Assembly: GCF_001570365.1 (NCBI RefSeq)
Contig: NZ_BBYK01000070.1
Location: 37,335-101,334 of the forward strand
DNA length: 64,000 nt
Direction of reading: 5' to 3'
DNA from: Microtetraspora fusca
GTDB lineage: Bacteria; Actinomycetota; Actinomycetes; Streptosporangiales; Streptosporangiaceae
The notes under the pieces are model-generated. The model searched no databases, was not told the origin of the DNA, and saw only the letters and a list, made by a program, of their open reading frames with translations. Position 1 is the first letter of the stretch. Every line of letters starts with the position of its first letter. The translations under genes and the position numbers were made by a program. Of the stretch, positions 52,419-61,616 are shown in pieces.

Positions 52419-53432
52419 GTGCTGGAGGTAACCCCGGTCGGCTGGGCGCTGACCGTCGGCGTGGTAGTGCTGCTGTTCGCGCTCGATCTGATTCTCGGGA
52501 TCGTCCGGCCGCACACGGTGGGCTTCCGCGAGGCGGTCGGCTGGTCGGTCTTCTACGTCGCGGTCGCGGTGGCCTTCGGCCTGGTCTTCGCCTCCTACGC
52601 GGGCTGGGAGTACGGCGCCGAATACTTCGCCGGATACGTCGTCGAGAAGAGCCTCTCGGTCGACAACCTCTTCATCTTCGTGATCATCATGAGCACGTTC
52701 GCGGTGCCCGGCGAGCACCAGCGCAAGGCGCTCACCCTCGGCATCATGATCGCGCTCGTGATGCGGGTCGTCTTCATCGTGCTCGGCGCGGCCCTGCTGT
52801 CGCTGTTCTCGTTCATGTTCCTCGTGTTCGGGGCGCTGCTGATCTGGACCGCCGTCCAGCTCTACCGGCACCGCCAGGAGGACCCGAGCGTCGAGGACAA
52901 CGCGCTGGTCCGGCTGACCCGCCGCGTGCTGCCGGTCACCTCCGACTACGTCGGCGGCCGGATGGTCGCGCGGGTCGGCGGCCGGCGCGTGGTCACGCCG
53001 CTGTTCGTGGTGCTCGTCGCGATCGGCAGCACCGACCTGCTCTTCGCGCTCGACTCGATCCCGGCGGTGTTCGGCGTGACCGAGGAGCCGTACATCGTCC
53101 TGGTGGCCAACGTGTTCGCCCTGCTCGGGCTGCGGGCGCTGTTCTTCCTCGTCAAGGGGCTGCTCGACCGGCTGGTCTACCTGTCCACCGGGCTGGCGCT
53201 GATCCTCGCGTTCATCGGCGTGAAGCTGGTGCTGCACTGGGCGCACGGCCTCAGCGACCGGGTGCCGGAGATCCCGACCATGCTCTCGCTGGGCGTCATC
53301 GTCGTCGTGCTCGCCGTCACCACCGTGGCCAGCCTGCTCAGGTCGCGTCGTGACCCCGCCGCCCGCGCCCACGCCGGCACGCTGCGCGCTCCCGAGCGGG
53401 AGCCGGAGGCGGCGCGCGACGCCGAGGAGTGA
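52419..53432 (+). CDS. TerC-family integral membrane protein
   Basis: This 337-residue membrane protein has about eight to nine helices. The family signatures are E-K-S-L-S-V-D-N-L-F-I-F near residue 78 and S-T-D-L-L-F-A-L-D-S-I-P-A near 207, whose Asp and Asn residues are probable metal-site positions. TerC/Alx proteins are linked to tellurite resistance and to manganese export and metalation of secreted proteins. The GTG at 52419 has GGAGG eight bases upstream. The C-terminal tail is charged. Confidence 0.92.
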   Translation: MLEVTPVGWALTVGVVVLLFALDLILGIVRPHTVGFREAVGWSVFYVAVAVAFGLVFASYAGWEYGAEYFAGYVVEKSLSVDNLFIFVIIMSTFAVPGEHQRKALTLGIMIALVMRVVFIVLGAALLSLFSFMFLVFGALLIWTAVQLYRHRQEDPSVEDNALVRLTRRVLPVTSDYVGGRMVARVGGRRVVTPLFVVLVAIGSTDLLFALDSIPAVFGVTEEPYIVLVANVFALLGLRALFFLVKGLLDRLVYLSTGLALILAFIGVKLVLHWAHGLSDRVPEIPTMLSLGVIVVVLAVTTVASLLRSRRDPAARAHAGTLRAPEREPEAARDAEE

Positions 53433-53460
53433 GCGCGGAGGCGGGGTACGGCCCGGCGGG

Positions 53461-54618
53461 TCAGCCGCGCAGCGCGGCCATGTTGGCGTAGCTCAGCTCG
53501 GCGTACCGCAGGGAGCGGCCCGGATCCGCCGCGTCCCCGGGGGCGTTGTCCTGCTCGTACATCGGGTTGTGGTAGCCCTTGGCCCCCATGTTCGCGAAGA
53601 AGCCGGCGTAGTCGATGTCACCCGTGCCGAACGGCACCATGTCGTAGCCGTTGGCGCTGGCCGGGTTGTGCTTGCCGTCCTTCGCGTGGAACAGCGGGAA
53701 GCGCTTCGTCTGCGCCCGTACGACCGCGAGGGGGTCGAAGACGGCCGTCTGCGCCGACCCGTCGGGCGCGGTGTAGGTCCGGAACCTGAACTGGGCCACG
53801 TGCGCCCAGAAGATGTCCATCTCCAGGTAGACGTGCGCCGGATCCGTGATCGTGAGGAAGTACTCCAGCTTGCGGACGCCCGACGAGCGGGTGGGCCGCC
53901 CGGCCGCGTCCAGCGGCCCGCTGTCGAGGAGGAACCCGTACGCCGCGTCATGGTTGTGGGTGTACAGCTTGATCCCGGCCGCGGACGCCAGGGAGCCCAG
54001 GTGGTTCCACTTCTCGGCGGCCACGTCCCAGTCGGCCTTGTGGGCGCTGCCGGTGGGGTCGCCGCCGGTGCCCATGTGGCCGAGGCCGAGGATGTTCGCG
54101 ATCTCCAGGTGCAGCTTGAACCGGTCGAGATCGGCCGTGGTGAGCGGCCACGAGCCGGGGATGAAGCCGTGGTTGCCCTCGGCCTGCAGGCCGTTGTCGT
54201 CGAGCCAGCGGCGCAGCAGCCGGGCGCCCTCGACGCTCTCCAGATTGGCGCCGCCCTCGGCGTTCGGGTGCTGCCCGTAGCCGGCGAACTCCACCTGCTT
54301 GTAGCCGATGCGGGCCAGCTCCTCGAACACCCGGCGGAAGCCGGACGCGAGCGGGGTGGAGCCGGGGTCGCGGCCGATCGCGTCGCGGACGGTGTAGAGG
54401 ATGATGCCGCGCTTGCCCGGCGGCACCAGCACGCCGTTGCCGCCCTTCCCGGCGGCCGTGCTCGTGGCGGCGCTCGCGGCCGAGGCGAGCGGGCCGGTCC
54501 CGGCCAGGGCCGCCGCCGCGGTGACGCCTGTCGTGGCGGCCAGGAAACGGCGCCGGCTCAGGCCGAGCGCGCGGCGCAGGGCGTGCGAGGTCTCGATGGG
54601 ATCTTCGTGTGCGGTCAT
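53461..54618 (-). CDS. Tat-secreted sugar isomerase/epimerase-like TIM-barrel protein
   Basis: This 385-residue protein has a twin-arginine signal (S-R-R-R-F-L-A-A-T near residues 21-29, then an alanine-rich stretch). A xylose-isomerase-like (AP endonuclease 2) TIM barrel follows from about 70 to 380. Likely metal ligands lie in E-F-A-G-Y near 113, H-N-H-D near 221, E-M-D-I-F-W near 267 and F-H-A-K-D-G near 308. Export after folding suggests a bound metal. Relatives act on 3-keto sugars or isomerise sugars. The neighbour across the ROK gene is a multidomain secreted sugar enzyme, so a shared extracellular pathway is plausible. Confidence 0.87.
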   Translation of the reverse strand: MTAHEDPIETSHALRRALGLSRRRFLAATTGVTAAAALAGTGPLASAASAATSTAAGKGGNGVLVPPGKRGIILYTVRDAIGRDPGSTPLASGFRRVFEELARIGYKQVEFAGYGQHPNAEGGANLESVEGARLLRRWLDDNGLQAEGNHGFIPGSWPLTTADLDRFKLHLEIANILGLGHMGTGGDPTGSAHKADWDVAAEKWNHLGSLASAAGIKLYTHNHDAAYGFLLDSGPLDAAGRPTRSSGVRKLEYFLTITDPAHVYLEMDIFWAHVAQFRFRTYTAPDGSAQTAVFDPLAVVRAQTKRFPLFHAKDGKHNPASANGYDMVPFGTGDIDYAGFFANMGAKGYHNPMYEQDNAPGDAADPGRSLRYAELSYANMAALRG

Positions 54619-54764
54619 CGCCGCCGTCCTCTCGGCACGGACGCGTGCGCCGAACACGTCGGGAGGTGCGCTGGGAGTGCGCGGTCGCCCGGCGATCCCG
54701 GCGGCGTGCCACCGTCGCGGGGGGATCAGGGCGCCCTCATTGTTACGGTGCGGTCGGCGGCGGG

Positions 54765-55967
54765 TCAATGCACGGCCGGGGTGACCGCCTGGTCCACCGT
54801 CCCCGGCGCGAGCACGTGCTCGACCACCATGACCGCGGCGCCGATGACGCCCGCCCGGTCGCCCAGCTCGCTCGCGCGGATGGTCAGGTGCTGGGTGGCG
54901 AGGGGGAGCGAGCGGCTGTAGATCGCCTCGCGCACCCCGGCGAGGACGTGCTCGCCCGCCTCGGCGATGTCGCCGCCGACGATGATGACCGACGGGTTGA
55001 AGAAGTTGACGATGGCCGCGAGCACGCCGCCGATGTCCCGCCCGGCCTGCCGGATGACCTGCGCGGCCTGCGCGCTGCCCCCGCGGATCAGCCGTACGAC
55101 GTCGCGGCTGCCGTCGGCGTCGATGCCCGCCTCGCGCAGCCGGGCGGCCATCGCCGCGCCGCTCGCGACCGCCTCCAGGCAGCCCGTGTTGCCGCAGCGG
55201 CACAGCGCGTCGCCCGCGGTGCCGACCCGGATGTGCCCGACGTCGCCGGCCGCGCCCTGCGCGCCCCGGTGCAGCCGCCGGTCGGCGATGATGCCGCACC
55301 CGATGCCGGTGCCGATCTTCACGAAGAGCAGGTGGTCGATCTCCGGGCTGGCGATCCAGTGCTCGCCGAGGGCCATGATGTTCACGTCGTTGTCGACCAG
55401 GACGGGGGCGGCGAGCCGCGCGCCGAGCCACTCGGGCACCGGGAAGTCGTCCCAGCCCGGCATGATCGGCGGGTTCACCGGCCGCCCGGTCACGTGCTCC
55501 ACCGGCCCGGGCAGGCCGAGCCCGATGCCACAGATCTGGGAGAGCGGGTGCCCGGTCTCGGCCAGCATCTCCTCGAACGCGGTGACCAGCCAGGACAGCG
55601 TCGGCTCCGGGCCGCGCTCGATCGGCAGTTCGGCGGCCCGCTCGGCCAGCACCGTCATGCCGAGGTCGGTGACCGCCAGCCGGGCGTGCGTCGCGCCGAG
55701 GTCGGCCGACAGCACGACGCGGGCGCCGCGGTTGAACGCGAACGCGGTGGCCGGCCGCCCGCCGGAGGAGACCGTGTCCTGCGAGGGGACGATCCACTCG
55801 TTGTCGATCAGCACGTCGAGCCGCTGCGACACGGTGGACCTGGCCAGGCCGGTGAGCTGGGCCAGTTCGGCGCGCGTGCGGGCCTGGCCGTCCCGCAGGA
55901 TCGCGAGCAGGGCCCCCGCGCCCGGGGCCGCTCCGCCGCCGGGCTCGCTCACAGTGCCGTGCGTCAA
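54765..55967 (-). CDS. ROK-family transcriptional repressor
   Basis: This 400-residue protein has an N-terminal winged helix (R-A-E-L-A-Q-L-T-G-L-A-R-S-T-V-S-Q-R near residues 31-48) and a ROK fold with the sugar site V-D-N-D-V-N near 195 and the zinc motif C-R-C-G-N-T-G-C-L-E near 257. The phosphate loop is D-L-G-A-T rather than D-x-G-G-T, as expected for a repressor without kinase activity. The TTG at 55967 has GGAG six bases upstream; a GTG at 55952 is possible. It diverges from the 1741-residue enzyme and probably binds near its promoter. Confidence 0.88.
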   Translation of the reverse strand: MTHGTVSEPGGGAAPGAGALLAILRDGQARTRAELAQLTGLARSTVSQRLDVLIDNEWIVPSQDTVSSGGRPATAFAFNRGARVVLSADLGATHARLAVTDLGMTVLAERAAELPIERGPEPTLSWLVTAFEEMLAETGHPLSQICGIGLGLPGPVEHVTGRPVNPPIMPGWDDFPVPEWLGARLAAPVLVDNDVNIMALGEHWIASPEIDHLLFVKIGTGIGCGIIADRRLHRGAQGAAGDVGHIRVGTAGDALCRCGNTGCLEAVASGAAMAARLREAGIDADGSRDVVRLIRGGSAQAAQVIRQAGRDIGGVLAAIVNFFNPSVIIVGGDIAEAGEHVLAGVREAIYSRSLPLATQHLTIRASELGDRAGVIGAAVMVVEHVLAPGTVDQAVTPAVH

Positions 55968-56041
55968 GCGCGTCTCCCATCAACCGACGTCCGGACCCGG
56001 TGCTTCACCGCGATGTTACATCAGCAGATCATTGCCTTTCG

Positions 56042-56078
56042 TTGACAGTCGGCATAAGTCCGGCTTACTTTCGCGAAA
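56042..56078 (+). promoter_or_regulatory. promoter and palindromic operator of the multidomain sugar enzyme
   Basis: TTGACA (56042-56047), 17 bp, TTACTT (56065-56070), a good promoter. The palindrome TTTCGCGAAA (56069-56078) overlaps its downstream edge and would place a repressor over the transcription start. The ROK regulator is encoded divergently and is the likely ligand. A 5' leader of about 210 nt follows, in which I see no gene. Confidence 0.6.
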
Positions 56079-56285
56079 TATGGACGACATCCGACGCATG
56101 TCGCCAGTAACTCGATATCGGTAACCGTTCCCGTCCAGCCGGGCCCGGTCGCCCGCTCCGCCGCCGCGCCGAGACGGCGGAGCACGGCGAGTGCCACCCG
56201 GGCCCATCACCCACCGCTCTGCGTCCCGTGCCCCTGCACCACCCGACCGGGACGCGACCACCCCCCAAGCGAAGGGAACCCCGCC

Positions 56286-59200
56286 ATGCCCCCCAGGCGG
56301 CGTACCAGCCGCGCCACCCGCTGGGTCGCGCGGATCTGCGCCTTACTGCTGGCTCTCCCGATCCTCACCGCGCTGACCACGACGATCGCCCCGGCCGCGC
56401 CCGCCCGCGCCCACGCGGCCATCGACCCCGCCGACTACCAGCGGATCGAGCTGGCCAAGGGCGTGCCCGAGATGGGCGAGCCCATGACCATGAGCGTGCT
56501 CCCCGACCTGTCCGTGCTGCACACCTCGCGCGACGGGACGCTTCGCCGTACGGACGCGGCGGGGAACACGACGGTCGTCGGCGCCCTCAACGTCTACACG
56601 CACGACGAGGAGGGCCTGCAGGGCGTGGCGGCCGACCCCGGCTTCACCGCGAACCGGTTCGTCTACCTCTACTACGCGCCGCGCCTGAACACCCCGGCCG
56701 GCGACGCCCCGGTGACCGGGACCGACTTCTCCGCCTGGCAGGGCGTGAACCGGCTCGCCCGCTTCACGATCAAGCCCGACTGGACGCTGGACGCGGCCAG
56801 CGAGGTGAAGATCCTCGACGTGGCCGCGGACCGCGGCATGTGCTGCCACGTCGGCGGCGACATCGACTTCGACGCCCAGGGCAACCTCTACCTGTCCACC
56901 GGCGACGACTCCAACCCCTTCGACTCGGCGGGCTACTCCCCGCTGGACGAGCGGTCCGACCGCAATCCCGCGTACGACGCCCAGCGCAGCGCCGGGAACA
57001 CGAACGACCTGCGCGGCAAGATCCTGCGGATCAAGGTCAAGCCGGACGGGAGCTACGACATCCCGGAGGGCAACCTCTTCCCGCCCGGCACGCCCAAGAC
57101 CCGGCCGGAGATCTACGCCATGGGATTCCGCAACCCGTTCCGGATGAGCGTGGACAAGACCACCGGCGTCATCTACGTGGGCGACTACGGCCCCGACGCG
57201 GGCAGCTCCGACCCCAACCGCGGCCCGAGCGGCCAGGTCGAGTTCGACCGCGTCACCGGGCCGGGCAACTACGGCTGGCCGTACTGCACCGGCACGAACA
57301 CGGCGGCCGAGACCTACAACGCGTTCACCTTCCCGTCCGGCCCGTCCGGGCCGAAGTACGACTGCGCCGGCGGCCCGGCCAACCGCTCCTTCCGCAACAC
57401 CGGCATGGCCACACTGCCGCCCGCCCTGCCCGCGTGGATCAAGTACGGCGGCGACGAGGGCTCCCCACCGGAGTTCGGGAGCGGGTCCGAGTCCCCGATG
57501 GGCGGCCCGATCTACCGCTACGACCCGGACCTGGACTCCCAGGTCAAGTTCCCGGCCGAGCTGGACGGCCACTTCTTCGCCGGCGAGTTCGGCCGCCGCT
57601 GGATCAAGGCGATCGACGTCGCCGCCGACGGCGCCCGGGGGGAGATCGCGAACTTCCCGTGGACCGGGACCCAGGTCATGGACATGGCCTTCGGCCCCGA
57701 CGGCGCGCTCTACGTGCTCGACTACGGCTCGGGCTACTTCGGCGGTGACCAGAACTCCGCGCTGTACCGGATCGAGTACATCAAGGGACGCGACCGCGCG
57801 CCGCACGCCGTGGCCAAGGCCGACAAGACCTCAGGCAAGACGCCGCTGACCGTCTCCTTCTCCTCGGCCGGCTCGGCCGACCCCGAGGGCGAGCCGCTCA
57901 CCTACGCCTGGGACTTCGGCGACGGGACGTCCTCCACCGACCCGAACCCGACCAAGACGTACACCGAGGACGGCGACTACACCGCCACCCTCACCGTGAA
58001 GGACCCGGCGGGCAACGCGGGCCGCGCCAGCGTGCGGATCACCGCCGGCAACACCGCGCCGACCGTCACCATCGAGGAGCCCGGCGCCGGCCGGCTGTTT
58101 GAGTGGGGTGACACCGTGCCGTTCACGATCAAGGTGACCGACCCCGAGGACGGGAAGATCGACTGCGACAAGGTCACGATGACGTACGTGCTCGGCCACG
58201 ACAGCCACGGCCACCAGATCACGTCCACGAAGGGCTGCGCGGGCGAGCTGACCATCCCGTCCGACGGCGAGCACGACGACGCGGCCAACATCTTCGCGGT
58301 CTTCGACGCCGAGTACACCGACAAGGGCGGGCTGACCACGCACACCCAGCACATCCTGCAGCCGCGCCACCGCCAGGCCGAGCACTACACGGCGATGTCC
58401 GGCGTCTCCCAGATCAGCAAGGCGTCGGCGCACGGCGGCAGGACGGTCGGCGACGTCAACAACGGCGACTGGATCTCCTTCAAGCCGTACGACCTGAGTG
58501 ACGCCAGGGGCTTCACCGCGCGCGTCTCCTCGGGCGGCGTGGGCGGCACGATCGAGGTGCGCGCGGGCTCGGCGACCGGCGCCCTGCTCGGCAAGGTGTC
58601 CGTGCCGGTGACCGGGGGCTGGGAGACCTTCGTGGACGTCTCCGCCACGCTCGCTGCCGGAGCCCCGGCCGGCACGACCGAGCTGTTCCTCGTCTTCACC
58701 GGCGGCTCCGGCGCGCTGTTCGACCTGGACGACTTCACCCTGCTGAAGGAGCCGGTCTCCGGCGGCCCCGCGACCGGTCCGATCGCCGGGCCCGGCGGCC
58801 TGTGCGTCGACGTCGCCGGGGCCAACAGCGCCAACGGCACCAAGGTCCAGCTGTACACCTGCAACGGCACCGGGGCGCAGGTATGGACGGTCGACGGGAC
58901 GACCCTCAAGGCGCTGGGCAAGTGCATGGACGTCGCCGGCGGCGCCACCGCCGATGGCACCAAGGTGCAGATCTACACCTGCAACAACACCGGCGCCCAG
59001 CAGTGGACCGCCGGGCCGGACGGCTCGCTGAAGAACCCGCAGTCCGGCAGGTGCCTCGACGGCGCGGACACCGGCCAGCTCGTCATCAGGAACTGCGACG
59101 GCGGCGCCGCGCAGAGGTTCGTGCTGCCGGCCTCCGGCGGCCCCGGCGGCTCGGGCGACGTGCTCGTCTTCTCCCGGACGGCGGGCTTCCGGCACGACTC

Positions 59201-61511
59201 GATCCCGGCGGGCATCCAGGCGATCAAGGACCTCGGCTTCTCCGTCACGGCGACCGAGGACCCGGCCGCCTTCACCGCCGCCAACCTCGCCAAGTACAAG
59301 GCCGTCGTCTTCCTCAGCACCACCGGCGACGTGCTGAACGACGCCCAGCAGGCGGCGTTCGAGGCGTACGTCAGGGGTGGCGGCGGCTACGTCGGCGTCC
59401 ACGCCGCCGCCGACACCGAGTACGACTGGCCCGGGTACGGCCGCCTGGTGGGCGCGTGGTTCGCCTCGCACCCGGCGGTCCAGCCCGCCACCGTCAAGGT
59501 CGAGGATCGGGCGCACCCGGCGACCGCGCACCTCGGCCGCTCCTGGAACCGCACCGACGAGTGGTACGACTACCGCACCAACGCCAGATCCACCGCCCAC
59601 GTGCTCGCCACCCTGGACGAGTCCACCTACTCCGGCGGGAAGATGGGCGCCGACCACCCGATCGCCTGGTGCAAGCCGTACGACGGGGGCCGGTCCTTCT
59701 ACACCGGCGGCGGGCACACCGCGGCCTCCTTCGCCGAGCCCGCCTTCCGCGAGCACCTGCGCGGCGGCATCGCCTACGCCATGGGCGACGCCAAGGCCGA
59801 CTGCCGGCCGGAGACCGGCTACACCGCGATCTACGACGGCGACACGACCGGCTGGAAGCAGGCGGGACCGGGCGGCTTCACCAACGCCGACGGCACGCTG
59901 ACCTCCCAGGGCGGCATGGGGCTGTACTGGTACAAGGCGAAGGAGTTCCACTCCTACTCGCTCAAGCTCGACTGGAAGATGCGCGGGGACGACAACTCCG
60001 GCGTCTTCGTCGGCTTCCCCGCCTCCGACGACCCCTGGTCGGCGGTGGACAACGGCTACGAGATCCAGATCGACGCCACCGACGTCCCGGAGAAGACCAC
60101 CGGCTCCGTCTACGGCTTCAAGTCCGCCGATCTCGCCGCCCGCGACGCCGCGCTGAACCCGCCCGGCCAGTGGAACGCGTACGAGATCCGGGTCGAGGGC
60201 GAGCGGCTGCGGGTCTTCCTCAACGGCACGCTGATCAACGACTTCACCAACACCGACCCCGCCCGCTCGCTCCGGCAGGGGTACGTGGGCATCCAGAACC
60301 ACGGCGCGGGCGACGAGGTGTCCTTCCGCAACATCCGGATCAAGGAACTCGGGGCGGACGCCGGCGACGTCACCGTCCAGGCCGAGCACTGGTCGGAGGC
60401 GCAGGGCGTGGACACCTACCCGCACGCGCCCGCCCACGGCGGCACCGTGCTCGGCTACGTCAACCCGGGGGACTGGGCGGCCTACGACGACCTCGACCTG
60501 ACGGGCGTCACCGGCTTCACCGCCCGGGTCGCCTCGCCCGCCCCGAGCGGCGGCTTCGAGATCCGCACCGGCTCCCCGACCGGTCCCGTGCACGGCCGCG
60601 TCACCGTGCCGAACACCGGCGGCTGGGAGTCGTACGCCGACGTCTCCACGACGCTGACGGACCTCCCCACCGGCAGCGCGCGGCTGTACCTCGTCTTCAC
60701 GGGCGCGAACTTCGACGTGGACGACTTCACCCTCACCAGGGCGAAGCCGGACGAGAAGGCGCCGGTGACCACCGCGGACCTGGACCCGAAGGCGCGGCCG
60801 AGCGGCTGGCACACCGCGCCGGTGACCGTCACCCTGACGGCCGCCGACGAGGGCTCCGGCGTCGCCTCGACCGAGTACCGCGTCGGCGACGGCGACTGGA
60901 CCGCCTACACCGAGCCGTTCACGCTCAGGAAGGACGGCACGCACACGGTGGCGTTCCGCTCCACCGACAAGGCCGGCAACACGGAGGAGGCCAAGAAGAT
61001 CACTGTGAAGCTGGACGCCACCGCGCCCACGCTCACCGTCGGAGGCGTCACCGGCGACGGCAGGTACGGCGACGCCGCCCGCGTCACCGTCACCGCCGAG
61101 GGCGCGGACGAGGGGTCGGGGATCGACGCGGTGACGGCCACCCTCGACGGGAAGGAGCTGACCCTCGGCAAACCGCTCGACCTGCACACGCTGGCGCTCG
61201 GCGAGCACGTCCTGAAGGTGACCGCGACCGACAAGGCGGGGAACGCCGCCGAGAAGGTCAGGACGCTGACGGTGACCACGTCGTTCGGCGACCTGGAGAC
61301 CCTGCTGGACCGGTTCTCCGTCGACGGCCCGCTGGGCACGCAGCTCGCCAACTTCCTGAAGGCGGCGAACCACCAGGACGTCAAGGACCACCCGGACCAG
61401 GCGATCCACCACCTGGAGAAGTTCCGGTCCGCGGCGGCCGAGGTGGCCGGCGAGGCCGCCCGCGCCGTGCTCGTCCGCGACGCGGACGCCCTGATCGCGG
61501 GGCTGCGATGA
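56286..61511 (+). CDS. giant secreted sugar enzyme: PQQ-type dehydrogenase, PKD, CBM6, ricin-type, ThuA and DUF1080 domains
   Basis: This 1741-residue exported protein has a signal peptide (1-44). In order it has a GDSH/PQQ-type sugar dehydrogenase propeller (about 50-500; E-E-G-L-Q-G-V-A near 107, C-C-H-V-G-G-D near 195, Y-G-W-P-Y-C near 330), a PKD domain (505-590), an Ig-like spacer, CBM6 (695-826), a ricin-type beta-trefoil (831-950), ThuA (956-1170; G-V-H-A-A-A-D near 1039), a DUF1080/3-keto-disaccharide hydrolase-like domain (1177-1360), a second CBM6 (1361-1488), OmpL47/Ig-like repeats (1492-1660) and a helical tail. It probably binds polysaccharide, oxidises sugars and cleaves the keto product outside the cell. 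The substrate is unknown. Confidence 0.88.
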   Translation: MPPRRRTSRATRWVARICALLLALPILTALTTTIAPAAPARAHAAIDPADYQRIELAKGVPEMGEPMTMSVLPDLSVLHTSRDGTLRRTDAAGNTTVVGALNVYTHDEEGLQGVAADPGFTANRFVYLYYAPRLNTPAGDAPVTGTDFSAWQGVNRLARFTIKPDWTLDAASEVKILDVAADRGMCCHVGGDIDFDAQGNLYLSTGDDSNPFDSAGYSPLDERSDRNPAYDAQRSAGNTNDLRGKILRIKVKPDGSYDIPEGNLFPPGTPKTRPEIYAMGFRNPFRMSVDKTTGVIYVGDYGPDAGSSDPNRGPSGQVEFDRVTGPGNYGWPYCTGTNTAAETYNAFTFPSGPSGPKYDCAGGPANRSFRNTGMATLPPALPAWIKYGGDEGSPPEFGSGSESPMGGPIYRYDPDLDSQVKFPAELDGHFFAGEFGRRWIKAIDVAADGARGEIANFPWTGTQVMDMAFGPDGALYVLDYGSGYFGGDQNSALYRIEYIKGRDRAPHAVAKADKTSGKTPLTVSFSSAGSADPEGEPLTYAWDFGDGTSSTDPNPTKTYTEDGDYTATLTVKDPAGNAGRASVRITAGNTAPTVTIEEPGAGRLFEWGDTVPFTIKVTDPEDGKIDCDKVTMTYVLGHDSHGHQITSTKGCAGELTIPSDGEHDDAANIFAVFDAEYTDKGGLTTHTQHILQPRHRQAEHYTAMSGVSQISKASAHGGRTVGDVNNGDWISFKPYDLSDARGFTARVSSGGVGGTIEVRAGSATGALLGKVSVPVTGGWETFVDVSATLAAGAPAGTTELFLVFTGGSGALFDLDDFTLLKEPVSGGPATGPIAGPGGLCVDVAGANSANGTKVQLYTCNGTGAQVWTVDGTTLKALGKCMDVAGGATADGTKVQIYTCNNTGAQQWTAGPDGSLKNPQSGRCLDGADTGQLVIRNCDGGAAQRFVLPASGGPGGSGDVLVFSRTAGFRHDSIPAGIQAIKDLGFSVTATEDPAAFTAANLAKYKAVVFLSTTGDVLNDAQQAAFEAYVRGGGGYVGVHAAADTEYDWPGYGRLVGAWFASHPAVQPATVKVEDRAHPATAHLGRSWNRTDEWYDYRTNARSTAHVLATLDESTYSGGKMGADHPIAWCKPYDGGRSFYTGGGHTAASFAEPAFREHLRGGIAYAMGDAKADCRPETGYTAIYDGDTTGWKQAGPGGFTNADGTLTSQGGMGLYWYKAKEFHSYSLKLDWKMRGDDNSGVFVGFPASDDPWSAVDNGYEIQIDATDVPEKTTGSVYGFKSADLAARDAALNPPGQWNAYEIRVEGERLRVFLNGTLINDFTNTDPARSLRQGYVGIQNHGAGDEVSFRNIRIKELGADAGDVTVQAEHWSEAQGVDTYPHAPAHGGTVLGYVNPGDWAAYDDLDLTGVTGFTARVASPAPSGGFEIRTGSPTGPVHGRVTVPNTGGWESYADVSTTLTDLPTGSARLYLVFTGANFDVDDFTLTRAKPDEKAPVTTADLDPKARPSGWHTAPVTVTLTAADEGSGVASTEYRVGDGDWTAYTEPFTLRKDGTHTVAFRSTDKAGNTEEAKKITVKLDATAPTLTVGGVTGDGRYGDAARVTVTAEGADEGSGIDAVTATLDGKELTLGKPLDLHTLALGEHVLKVTATDKAGNAAEKVRTLTVTTSFGDLETLLDRFSVDGPLGTQLANFLKAANHQDVKDHPDQAIHHLEKFRSAAAEVAGEAARAVLVRDADALIAGLR

Positions 61512-61534
61512 TCCGGGCTGACCGTCCGATCCCT

Positions 61535-61565
61535 GTTTAACCGATGTGGCGCATGAGGGTATAGA
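61535..61565 (+). promoter_or_regulatory. stress-type promoter of the catalase gene
   Basis: GTTTAA (61535-61540), 16 bp, GGGTAT (61557-61562), overlapping TATAGA. These hexamers resemble sigma-B-type general-stress promoters, although the spacing is about two bases longer than the Bacillus form. A catalase under such control would make sense. Confidence 0.4.
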
Positions 61566-61616
61566 CCCCAAGGTCCCCCCGAACGGACAGAGACGACCAA
61601 CCGTGAAGGGGGACCC

